From assembly GCF_000426645.1 (NCBI RefSeq), contig NZ_AUFT01000008.1, positions 62,001 to 126,000 of the forward strand: DNA of 64,000 nucleotides, read 5' to 3'. Both the position numbers and the translations under genes were made by a program. Under the pieces are notes generated by a model that saw only the letters and a list, made by a program, of their open reading frames with translations, was not told the DNA's origin and searched no databases. This stretch comes from Nakamurella lactea DSM 19367. Its GTDB lineage: Bacteria > Actinomycetota > Actinomycetes > Mycobacteriales > Nakamurellaceae. Shown here one piece after another: positions 28,353-35,914 of this stretch (position 1 is the stretch's first letter; every line of letters begins with the position of its first letter).

Positions 28353-28430
28353 TCCCTCCGGCTCGTCGCTGCCAGGTGGATTCGACTCACCCGCCGCCAC
28401 CGATCCGGTCAACATCCAGGAGTACGGAAG

Positions 28431-30872
28431 ATGAGCAACGCCGACGACGTGCTGCACCGCAGGGCCGACGGCCTCGAACTGATCGGCGAGTTCGACGGAT
28501 CCGGCTACCGCGATCCGCGTTTCCTGGTGATCAGGGCGGACGGTCAGGCCGTCCACCTCACCCGCCTGCTGTACCTGGTGCTCGAGGCCCTTGACGGGGA
28601 GCGCACCGACGAGCAGGCCGCGGCTCTGGTCGGCGAACGGTTCGACCGCGAGCTGCCACCCGAGGCCTTCGACTACCTGCTGACGGAGAAGCTGGCCCCG
28701 CTCGGCCTGCTGGCCGGGCAACGGTCGCCGGCCCCGGACAGCGCCGTCGTCGGCGCTTCCCCGAAGGCCGATCCGGTGCTGGCGCTGCGACTGCACGCCA
28801 CCCTGATTCCGGTCCGCTGGGTCCGGCGGTTGGCCCGGCTGCTGTCCCCGCTGTTCGTCGCGCCCGTCATCGCCGCGGCCCTGCTCGCCCTGCTGGTCGT
28901 GGACGGCGTGCTGCTGGCGACCGCCGACATCGGTGCCGCGCTGGGCCAGGTGATCCTGACCCCGACGGACGTGTTGCTGGTCGTCGTGGCGATGGTCGCG
29001 GTGTCGCTGTTCCACGAGCTCGGCCACGCGGCCGGCTGCCATCGGGGCGGAGGCCGACCGGGCCGGATCGGTATCGGCCTGTACGTGATCTTCCCGGCCT
29101 TCTACACCGACGTCACCGACTCGTACCGGCTGACCCGCGGCGGACGGCTGCGTACCGACCTGGGTGGGGTGTACTTCTCCGCGCTGACGGCGCTGGCCGC
29201 AGGCGTCGGCCACCTGACCACCGGCTCCCCGTTGTTGTTGCTGGTGGCGTTCCTGGCGCAGATCGAACTGGCGCAGCAGTTGCTGCCGCTGGTCCGGATG
29301 GACGGGTACTTCATTCTCACCGACCTGACCGGCGTCCCCGATCTCTTCGGCCGGATCCGGCCGCTGTTGTCCGGCCTGATCCCGGGCCGCGGAACGCATC
29401 CGGACGTGGCACACCTGTTGCCGCGCACCAGGACCATCGTGGTCGGCTGGGTGGCCGTGGTGGTCCCGGTGCTGACCGTCGGGTTCGGATTCCTGTTGCT
29501 GCAGACGCCGACCATCATCAGCTCGACCGTGGCCGCCTGGCAGCAGGCCTGGCACACCGGCCTCGACGGCTGGTCGGACGGCTCGGTCGCGACCGTGCTG
29601 GTCGCGCTGATCACCGGTCTGCTCGCCGCGCTGCCGGCGGTCGGGCTGGCCATGTTGACCGTGGTGCTGTTGCGAAAGGGTGTGGCTTTCGCGGCATCCC
29701 GGCTGAGTGTGCTCAGGCCGGCCGCGCCGTTGGTGACGGCGTCGGCCGGACTGCGCTGGACCAGCTGGGGCACCGGAGCGCCGGCGGCGGGGACAGGCGA
29801 CATTGCCCCGTCCACAACCTCGCCTTCCGCGCCGTCGGCCCACGCAATGCCACCGGGGACGACGGACGGGGGTGAGTCGGTGGACGGGGGTGACGACAGC
29901 GAACGGCCGCCCGGCGCCGATCAGTTCACCGAACTGACCATGCTCCGGCCGCGGGCCAAGCCCCCGACCCGCGGCTGGCGGCGGGCCGTGCACCGGGTCA
30001 GCGGTGGGCGGATCAATCCGGGACCGACGAAGGCGGAACTGGCCCAGTCGGCGCTGCTGGCCAGGGCCCGCCGCCCGGTGCCGCGGACCCGGCGGATCGT
30101 CGTGCTGTCCCGCAAGGGTGGGGTCGGGAAGACGACGACCACGCTGATGCTCGGGCACACCTTCGCCAGCATCCGCGGCGACCGGGTGGTGGCGCTGGAC
30201 GCGAACCCGGACGCCGGCAATCTCGGCCAGCGGGTGCCAAGGGAGACCAACGCCACCGTCACCTCGCTGCTCGCCGCGGCGGACAGCATCGAGCGGTACA
30301 CCGACATCCGGGTGTTCACCTCACAGGCCGAGACCCGGCTCGAGGTGATTGCCTCCGACGACGATCCACGGATCACCTCGGCGCTGGGCATGTCGGACTA
30401 CCGCAGGGTGATCGACACGCTCGACCGGCACTACACGCTGATGATCATCGACACCGGGACCGGCATCCTGGATGACGCCATCCAGGGCATCCTCGGCGAG
30501 GCGGATCAGCTGATCGTGGTGATGCCGCCGGCCCTGGACGGCGCTCGGGTGGCGGCCGGCACCCTCGACTGGCTGGATCAGCATCGCTACGGCCGTTTGG
30601 TCGACGGGGCGATCGCGGTGGTGAACGGGGTTCGGGACTCCGACGGGCTGGTCGATCTCGCCAAGGTGGACGCGCACTTCGCCGCCCGCTGCTCGGCAGT
30701 GGTGCGGATTCCCTGGGATCGCACGCTGGAGGCCGGCGCCCAGGTGCAGCTGGACGCGCTCGCCAGGCGTACCAGGAGCGCGTACCTGGAACTGGCCGCC
30801 GCGGTCGCCGACCGGTTCGCCGATCCGCCGGCGCGGGTTGCCGGGCGGGTTGCAGGTCAGGACCTGACGTGA
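28431..30872 (+). CDS. PqqD-like / M50 metalloprotease / MinD-like ATPase fusion
   Basis: 813 aa, ATG with CAGGAG upstream. Residues ~5-95 resemble a PqqD-type peptide-recognition winged helix. Residues ~125-420 are an M50 site-2-protease-like membrane domain with FHELGHAAGCHRGGG (HExxH at 195-199) and LVRMDGYF (third ligand Asp291). A Pro/Ser/Asp linker (~445-500) follows. Residues ~510-800 are a MinD/ParA-type ATPase with [29 protein letters not shown] (562-569), LDANPDAGNLGQRV and IIDTGTG. This half closely resembles the ATPases found with type VII secretion (EspI/Rv3876 group). The combination probably recognises, cuts and moves the adjacent peptides. I know of no described homologue with all three parts. 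Confidence 0.85.
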   Translation: MSNADDVLHRRADGLELIGEFDGSGYRDPRFLVIRADGQAVHLTRLLYLVLEALDGERTDEQAAALVGERFDRELPPEAFDYLLTEKLAPLGLLAGQRSPAPDSAVVGASPKADPVLALRLHATLIPVRWVRRLARLLSPLFVAPVIAAALLALLVVDGVLLATADIGAALGQVILTPTDVLLVVVAMVAVSLFHELGHAAGCHRGGGRPGRIGIGLYVIFPAFYTDVTDSYRLTRGGRLRTDLGGVYFSALTALAAGVGHLTTGSPLLLLVAFLAQIELAQQLLPLVRMDGYFILTDLTGVPDLFGRIRPLLSGLIPGRGTHPDVAHLLPRTRTIVVGWVAVVVPVLTVGFGFLLLQTPTIISSTVAAWQQAWHTGLDGWSDGSVATVLVALITGLLAALPAVGLAMLTVVLLRKGVAFAASRLSVLRPAAPLVTASAGLRWTSWGTGAPAAGTGDIAPSTTSPSAPSAHAMPPGTTDGGESVDGGDDSERPPGADQFTELTMLRPRAKPPTRGWRRAVHRVSGGRINPGPTKAELAQSALLARARRPVPRTRRIVVLSRKGGVGKTTTTLMLGHTFASIRGDRVVALDANPDAGNLGQRVPRETNATVTSLLAAADSIERYTDIRVFTSQAETRLEVIASDDDPRITSALGMSDYRRVIDTLDRHYTLMIIDTGTGILDDAIQGILGEADQLIVVMPPALDGARVAAGTLDWLDQHRYGRLVDGAIAVVNGVRDSDGLVDLAKVDAHFAARCSAVVRIPWDRTLEAGAQVQLDALARRTRSAYLELAAAVADRFADPPARVAGRVAGQDLT

Positions 30873-31093
30873 TGACCCCGCTGCGGCTGCTGACGGTGTT
30901 CCTGCTGTTCGGCGTGCTCGTCACCGACCAGTCGGCACCGGCCGCAACCGGCCAGCACGGGCCGGCACCACCGGCCGTGACGAGCATCCAGACACGCTGT
31001 GGCACAACAGAATTCCGGTTGACCTTCATCGGCGAACCGGGGAGTGGACGGGCACTCGGGTTCTACAACCGAGTGGTGCGCACCGGCTGCTGA
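30872..31093 (+). CDS. Small secreted protein with two cysteines
   Basis: 73 aa, ATG overlapping the stop of the fusion gene (TGATG), so translation is coupled. Residues 1-26 form a Sec signal peptide (MTPLRLLTVFLLFGVLVTDQ). The mature part is ~47 residues with a Pro-rich start and two Cys residues, one at RCGTTEFRL and one as the last residue, which could form a disulphide. I do not recognise a family. It may be an accessory of the peptide system. Confidence 0.65.
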   Translation: MTPLRLLTVFLLFGVLVTDQSAPAATGQHGPAPPAVTSIQTRCGTTEFRLTFIGEPGSGRALGFYNRVVRTGC

Positions 31094-31192
31094 GCAGCCG
31101 ACGAACACCCCAGTAGGTGCCGAGGAGAGTGCGGCACTCGCACTGCGCGCCGCAGCGGAACCGTTGCGGCGCAGTCAATCAGGAGGAACGTG

Positions 31193-32017
31193 ATGAGCGA
31201 ACCACGCAGGACTGCGCTGGCCCGACCGGTGATCGCCATGGTGATCGGACTGTTGGTCGGCCTGTCGGCCGGGCCGGTGACCGCGTCGGCGGCCACTGGG
31301 TCGGCGGCCGCCGGGTCAACGGCACTGTCGATCGGCAAGGCCGGGAGCACCGTCGCCGGCTTCTCGCATCCCGACTACCGGTTCAACCGGCACCCGGACG
31401 TGGTCGCCTCGGCGCAGCCGACCAGCGGCCAACCGTCGGCGAGCGAGACCCAGAAGGTCAGCGTTCGGCTGGCCAAGCGGACCAAGGCCAACACCACGGC
31501 GACCTCGTCGGCGGTCTGCGACGGTTGCGCGGGAACCGCTGTCGCCGTCGTCGACGTTCATCTGCCGTTCCGCTACGGCACGGTGCGTGCCGACAACGTG
31601 GCGACCGCCTGGTCCGCTGGTTGCCAGAACTGTTCGGCCATCGCGGTTTCGGTGCAGGTGGTGCTCGGCAGATCGGCCAAGGACGTCCAGGTCAACAATC
31701 GGGCGCTCGCGGTGAACGCGGCGTGCACCGACTGCAGCACCACCGCGGTTGCGGTGCAGTTCGTTCTGCTCGGTGGCCGGGACGCCTGGTACTCGCCGAA
31801 CGGCCGGGCACTGGCCGGCCAGATCGCCGATCAGATCCTCGCCACCATCACGGCACCGCCGGTGGCCGCCGCGCGATCGATGGCGGCCGAGACCGCCGGG
31901 GCCCCGGACACCCTCACCGACGCGGTGACGGCGACGGCCGAGCAGAACCGGGTGGCATTGCAGCGGCAGTTCGGGGCCGCCACGTCAACCGTGACGGTGC
32001 AGGCGATGTCCGGCTGA
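31193..32017 (+). CDS. Secreted protein with three CxxC repeats
   Basis: 274 aa from the ATG at 31193 with AGGAGG upstream. The signal peptide is residues ~1-34 (ending TASA). CxxC motifs lie at C109/C112 (CDGC), C144/C147 (CQNC) and C178/C181 (CTDC), spaced 35 and 34 residues, each followed by TAVAV- or AIAVSVQ-like strands. The repeat pattern is N-x6-A-x-C-x2-C-x3-A-x-[AS]-x-Q, with Val for the final Gln in repeat 1. The two peptides upstream fit the same pattern with Ser/Thr for Cys. The C-terminal ~75 residues are Ala-rich and helical. It may bind metal or heme, form disulphides, or act as a scaffold for the peptides. The family is not recognised. Confidence 0.7.
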   Translation: MSEPRRTALARPVIAMVIGLLVGLSAGPVTASAATGSAAAGSTALSIGKAGSTVAGFSHPDYRFNRHPDVVASAQPTSGQPSASETQKVSVRLAKRTKANTTATSSAVCDGCAGTAVAVVDVHLPFRYGTVRADNVATAWSAGCQNCSAIAVSVQVVLGRSAKDVQVNNRALAVNAACTDCSTTAVAVQFVLLGGRDAWYSPNGRALAGQIADQILATITAPPVAAARSMAAETAGAPDTLTDAVTATAEQNRVALQRQFGAATSTVTVQAMSG

Positions 32018-32090
32018 GCACCGCGGCCTGCAGGGCGCTCCGCCCCCGTTCGGCACTGCGACCGGACGGGGGCGGGGATCTGCGCCCTCT

Positions 32091-33248
32091 TCAGCTGCCG
32101 AGGCCGCGCACCGATTCCTCGTGGGCCAACAGGTCTGACATCGTGTAGGTGCCGGTCTGCGGCTCGTCGCGGCCGTCCATGTACAGCCGCTTGATGGCGA
32201 CCAGCAACCCCTCGGCGATGGTGTTGCGGAACTCGGGCGACAGCAGGGAGTTCCGGTCGGCATCGTTCGTCAGGTAACCCAGTTCGACCTGGACGGCGGG
32301 CATCTTGGTCAGCCGCAGCAGATCCCAGGCGGCGTGGTGGATCCGGCAATCGAGCAGCCGGGTGCGGGCGACCAGCTCGCGGTGCACCAGTTCGGCGAGG
32401 TTCTCGCCGACGGTGGACACCCCGCCGGAGTCGGTGCCGAAGTGGAAGGTGGCCATCCCGGATGCCTTCGGCGAGCTGGTGCCGTCGATGTGCAGGCTGA
32501 TCAGCAGGTCGGCATCCAGCGAATTGGCGCGCGCCGCGCGTTCCTCGGCCGACGGGTTCTGGCCCGGCCCGCGGGTCAGGAAGGTGGACATCCCGGTAGC
32601 CGTCATCCGGCCCTCGAGCCGGCGCGCCACGTCGAAGACCAGGTCGGCGGCGCGTACCGCGTCGACCACCCAGCCGGGATCGCCGTCACCGTGCGCCGGG
32701 TCGATGACGATCCGTTTGCCGCGCAGCCGGGGTCCGGAGGTGCGCACCTGGTCGTACTCGCGCAGGTAGTGCGGCCGGCCACCGGTGACCAGCGGCCGAC
32801 GGGTCATCCGGCCGAGTTCGCGGGCGGTGTCGGCGCCGAACACGCCGTCCTCCGGCAGGCCCGAGTCGCGTTGGAACTGCCGGACCGCGGCGTCGGTGGT
32901 GTCGCCGAACAGGCCGTCAGGTCGGCCGGTGTTGAACCCGAGACCGGACAGCCGCATCTGCAGGTCGGCGACGTCGTCGCCGGTCATCGGGGCCGAAAGG
33001 GTGTACGACAGGGTGCGGTCGCCGAGCCGCCAGCGGGCATCGAGCAGGGCTCGTTGGGTGGCCGGGCCGACGACCCCGTCGACGATCAGCTGACGCTTCT
33101 GCTGGAACGCGCGGACCGCGCCGTCGACGTCGGCATCGAACACCGCCAGCGCGTCGTTGTCGAGGAACTCCGGTGCGACCAGCCCGAGGGAGCTGAGCTC
33201 CCGACGCAGCTGCGCCACAGCGGCTCCCGCGTCACCGAGTCGCAGCAC
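32091..33248 (-). CDS. cwlM: CwlM-like amidase_3-fold protein with PG-binding domains
   Basis: 385 aa from the GTG at 33248, which has GGAGG close upstream; a GTG 8 codons earlier is possible. Two peptidoglycan-binding repeats occupy ~5-65 and ~80-140 (DVDGAVRAFQQKRQLIVDG, DAAVRQFQRDSGLPEDGVFG). The amidase_3 domain (~170-375) has IDPAHGDGDPG, LLISLHIDGTSS and VQVELGYLTN. The Glu zinc ligand expected ~15 residues after the first His is Ala here (AVRAAD), suggesting loss of activity. Mycobacterial CwlM is a non-catalytic regulator of MurA and MurJ. It is adjacent to trxA as in mycobacteria. Confidence 0.88.
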   Translation of the reverse strand: MLRLGDAGAAVAQLRRELSSLGLVAPEFLDNDALAVFDADVDGAVRAFQQKRQLIVDGVVGPATQRALLDARWRLGDRTLSYTLSAPMTGDDVADLQMRLSGLGFNTGRPDGLFGDTTDAAVRQFQRDSGLPEDGVFGADTARELGRMTRRPLVTGGRPHYLREYDQVRTSGPRLRGKRIVIDPAHGDGDPGWVVDAVRAADLVFDVARRLEGRMTATGMSTFLTRGPGQNPSAEERAARANSLDADLLISLHIDGTSSPKASGMATFHFGTDSGGVSTVGENLAELVHRELVARTRLLDCRIHHAAWDLLRLTKMPAVQVELGYLTNDADRNSLLSPEFRNTIAEGLLVAIKRLYMDGRDEPQTGTYTMSDLLAHEESVRGLGS

Positions 33249-33446
33249 ATTCCCTCCTGACCGGGTGACCACCGGACCGTGCTCTCGAGCGGGTCCGAAC
33301 GCTGTTGGGGCGGTTGTCGTGACCCCTCACCGTAGCGCGCCGGCCGACCGGGAACGACCAGTCGCGGCGCCGCAACGGGCGCCGCTTCCGGGGTCGATCA
33401 TGGTCCGTCGAACCGGCGTGACCGTGGGTGGAACCCGGGCCCTCGA

Positions 33447-33770
33447 TCAGGCGAGAACGTCACCGAATTCGGCGACCAGGGCGGCCTTCGGCTTCGCGCC
33501 GACGACCTGCTTGACGACCTCGCCGCCCTTGAAGACGAGCATGGTCGGGATCGACATGATCTGGTACCGCGCGGCGATCTGCGGGTTGGCGTCGATGTCC
33601 AGCTTCGCCACCGTCACCTTGTCCGAGTTGGAGTCGGCGATCTCCTCGAGGACTGGCGCGATCACCTTGCAGGGCGTGCACCAGTCGGCCCAGAAGTCGA
33701 CGATGACCGGCTTGTCCGACTGCAGGACATCCTGGGCGAAGGTGGCGTCGGTGGTCTTGATGCTTCCCAT
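33447..33770 (-). CDS. trxA: Thioredoxin
   Basis: 107 aa with the active site WCTPCK (Pro second in CxPC, one residue different from the classical CGPC) in VIVDFWADWCTPCKVIAP, then KLDIDANPQIAARYQIMSIPT with the cis-Pro. It is reduced by TrxB and follows trxB by 87 bp on the same strand. Confidence 0.94.
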   Translation of the reverse strand: MGSIKTTDATFAQDVLQSDKPVIVDFWADWCTPCKVIAPVLEEIADSNSDKVTVAKLDIDANPQIAARYQIMSIPTMLVFKGGEVVKQVVGAKPKAALVAEFGDVLA

Positions 33771-33857
33771 GTGTAATTCCCTTTCTGGGATTCTGAGTCG
33801 TGCATGGTGGGGTGGGTCTGGTGGTCGTTCCGGGACCGGGGCTGACGGCGCCCCGGG

Positions 33858-34886
33858 TCAGGCCAGCGCGGGCTCCACGGCGGCTTCCGGTTCGGGATCG
33901 GTGGTGCGGGCGCCGTGGGCGGCCAGCCAGTGCTGGGCGTCCAGCGCGGCCGCGCAGCCCGAGCCGGCCGCGGTGATCGCCTGCCGGTAGGTGTGGTCGA
34001 CCAGGTCGCCGCAGGCGAACACCCCCGGCAGTGACGTCGCCGTGCCGGGGACGTCGGCGGGGGCGTCCGGCAGGTTGACGCCGGTGAGCACGTAGCCCTC
34101 GTCGTCGGTGGCGACCGCATTGCGGACCAGTTCCGACCGCGGGTCATGGCCGATGGCCAGGAACAGCCCGGTGGCGTCCAATTGGCGCTGCTCGCCGGTT
34201 TCGGTATCGGTGACGGTGAGCGATTCGACCTTCTGCTCGCCGTTCACTCCGGTGACCTGCGCGTTGGTGGCCCAGCGAACCTTCGGGTCGGCCTTCGCCC
34301 GGTCCAGCATGATCGGGCTGGCCCGGAACTCGTCCCGACGGTGCACGATGGTCACGCTGTCGGCGAACCGGGTGAGGAAGGTGGCCTCCTCCATCGCCGA
34401 GTCGCCGCCGCCGATCACCGCGATGTCCTGGCCCTTGAAGAAGAATCCGTCGCAGGTGGCGCAGGCGCTGACGCCGCGGCCGATCAGCCGCTGCTCGTCC
34501 GGCAGGTTGAGGTAGCGGGCGGCGGAGCCGGTGGCCAGCACGATGGCCCTGGCCCGGAACACCTCGCCGTCGACGACGACGGACTTGATCTCTCCGTCCA
34601 GGTCCATCGATTCGACGTCCTGCATCCGCAGTTCGGCGCCGAACCGCTCGGCCTGTTCGCGCATCTTGGCCATCAGGTCCGGGCCCATGATGCCCTCGGG
34701 AAACCCGGGGAAGTTCTCCACCTCGGTGGTCGTCATCAGCGCGCCGCCGAAGTTCAGGCCCTCGAACACCAGCGGCTTCAGCTCGGCCCTGGCCAGGTAG
34801 AGGGCGGCCGTGTAGCCGGCCGGCCCGGATCCGACGACGATGACGTCGCGCACGACGTTCTCGGTGCTGGTGGTGGTGTCGCTCAC
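33858..34886 (-). CDS. trxB: Thioredoxin reductase (NADPH)
   Basis: 342 aa. It has FAD-binding [20 protein letters not shown], the redox-active CATC in [12 protein letters not shown], the NADPH motif [17 protein letters not shown] and the C-terminal [21 protein letters not shown]. It reduces the thioredoxin encoded downstream. A SigR-type promoter lies ~95 nt upstream. Confidence 0.96.
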   Translation of the reverse strand: MSDTTTSTENVVRDVIVVGSGPAGYTAALYLARAELKPLVFEGLNFGGALMTTTEVENFPGFPEGIMGPDLMAKMREQAERFGAELRMQDVESMDLDGEIKSVVVDGEVFRARAIVLATGSAARYLNLPDEQRLIGRGVSACATCDGFFFKGQDIAVIGGGDSAMEEATFLTRFADSVTIVHRRDEFRASPIMLDRAKADPKVRWATNAQVTGVNGEQKVESLTVTDTETGEQRQLDATGLFLAIGHDPRSELVRNAVATDDEGYVLTGVNLPDAPADVPGTATSLPGVFACGDLVDHTYRQAITAAGSGCAAALDAQHWLAAHGARTTDPEPEAAVEPALA

Positions 34887-34982
34887 TACTCTCCTTCGCC
34901 GGCCTGCATCCCCGACCGATGCCGCAGGCGCGGTGTCGCCACCGGGGGCGCGGTCGGTGCTGTTCGGGTGTGCATTGTTTGG

Positions 34983-35009
34983 AACGTCAGCCTACCGACC
35001 GGCATTCCC
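34983..35009 (-). promoter_or_regulatory. SigR/SigH-type promoter of trxBA
   Basis: On the minus strand GGGAAT and GTT are separated by exactly 18 nt. This is the consensus for the disulphide-stress sigma factor SigR of Streptomyces and SigH of Mycobacterium (GGGAAT-N18/19-GTT), which is known to drive trxBA. The predicted start lies ~90 nt before the trxB ATG. Confidence 0.7.
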
Positions 35010-35110
35010 TCCGTCGGCCGGGACAGATCCGGCGCCGGATGCGGAAATCGGGGGCGGATGCGGTCCCGTCGCGGCCGCCGACCGATTCTCTGCGGACCGA
35101 TCGCGGAATG

Positions 35111-35144
35111 GGTCCGCCGGCGGGTGGGTACCCGCCGGCGGACC
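35111..35144. terminator. Strong GC-rich hairpin upstream of trxB
   Basis: A 15-bp perfect stem (GGTCCGCCGGCGGGT/ACCCGCCGGCGGACC) with a GGGT loop, between the crystallin-like gene and the trxB promoter. It probably insulates trxBA from transcription arriving from the upstream minus-strand gene. The remainder of the 350-bp gap (34887-35236) holds the trxB promoter and a second hairpin. Confidence 0.6.
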
Positions 35145-35188
35145 GGGAAACCTGCCGCCAACCCGGCAGGATCGTCACTCCCCTCAGA

Positions 35189-35225
35189 CTTGGTCCCGCT
35201 ACCCCCGACCGGCAGCGGGACCAAG
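35189..35225 (-). terminator. Terminator after the crystallin-like gene
   Basis: A 12-bp perfect stem (CTTGGTCCCGCT/AGCGGGACCAAG) with a 13-nt loop, 12 bp after the stop of the minus-strand gene. It forms a tandem pair with the hairpin at 35111-35144. Confidence 0.6.
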
Positions 35226-35236
35226 CCACCCCCCGG

Positions 35237-35833
35237 TCAGGTGAACCGCACCGACCAGACATGGTCGTTGAGCGTGCTGCCCACGTTCGAGCTGGAACTG
35301 GTGTACCCGACGCTCGATCCGCTGTAGCCGGTGTTCCGCCAGGCCTTGATCGCACAGTTCGAGTACGCCCGGAACGAGCTGATCCGGGACCGCCAGCTGG
35401 TGGTGTCCGACCAGCTCGAGTCGATGTCGCTGCCGGTGCTGGTGCAGGGTGAGGAGGCGAACCAGTCGATGTAGCCGTGGGTGGTCAGGAAGAGCTCGTC
35501 GTCGTAGAAGCGGCCCAGCAGGTACTGGGCGGCGGCGATCGCTCCCGGTCGCGCGACGCCCAGGTCCGGTTCGACGCCGGCGGCCTGCTTGGCCGCCGGA
35601 TAGTCCTGTAGGTCGTCAACGCAGGCGAGCACGCCGGTCGCCGAGTTGAACGCGCAGAAGCTGCCGGCGTCGTCGATCCTGCCGGCGGCTGCTGAGGGTG
35701 CTGACGGTACCGAGGGTGCTGACGGTGTTGCCCATACCGACGGTGTCGAGACGGTGATCGCGGCAGCAGTCAACGCCGCCATTGCCGCCCGCATCCACCA
35801 CCGGCGCGGGCCGGACGAGGCCGGCTGCAGCAT
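35237..35833 (-). CDS. Secreted beta/gamma-crystallin or I36-inhibitor-like protein
   Basis: 198 aa from the ATG at 35833 with AGGAGG 5 nt upstream. Residues 1-35 form a signal peptide (WWMRAAMAALTAAAITVSTP, then VWA). The C-terminal ~75 residues have the SSWSDTTSWRSRISSFRAYSN pattern followed by CAIKAWRNTGYSG and NDHVWSVRF, typical of beta/gamma-crystallin-like and peptidase-inhibitor I36 proteins of actinomycetes. Four Cys residues in the mature part could form disulphides. The role is unknown; such proteins inhibit proteases or bind calcium. Confidence 0.65.
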   Translation of the reverse strand: MLQPASSGPRRWWMRAAMAALTAAAITVSTPSVWATPSAPSVPSAPSAAAGRIDDAGSFCAFNSATGVLACVDDLQDYPAAKQAAGVEPDLGVARPGAIAAAQYLLGRFYDDELFLTTHGYIDWFASSPCTSTGSDIDSSWSDTTSWRSRISSFRAYSNCAIKAWRNTGYSGSSVGYTSSSSNVGSTLNDHVWSVRFT

Positions 35834-35914
35834 CGGCACCTCCTGCGCTGTCGTCCCTGCTCTCTCTTGTTGCCGAAGACGGTTCCGTGCTGCAAAGGGT
35901 TGATGTGATCTAGG

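Noticed and set aside
28281-30158. A 625-codon minus-strand ORF opposite the fusion gene
   Set aside because: It is Gln/Arg/Gly-rich and lies antisense to a gene with clear domain motifs; it is a GC-driven shadow frame.
27868-30872. Assignment of the peptides to daptides, lanthipeptides or proteusins
   Set aside because: No Lan-type cyclase or dehydratase, YcaO, radical SAM, dehydrogenase, aminotransferase or methyltransferase lies in the locus. An M50 protease alone is not enough to assign a known class.
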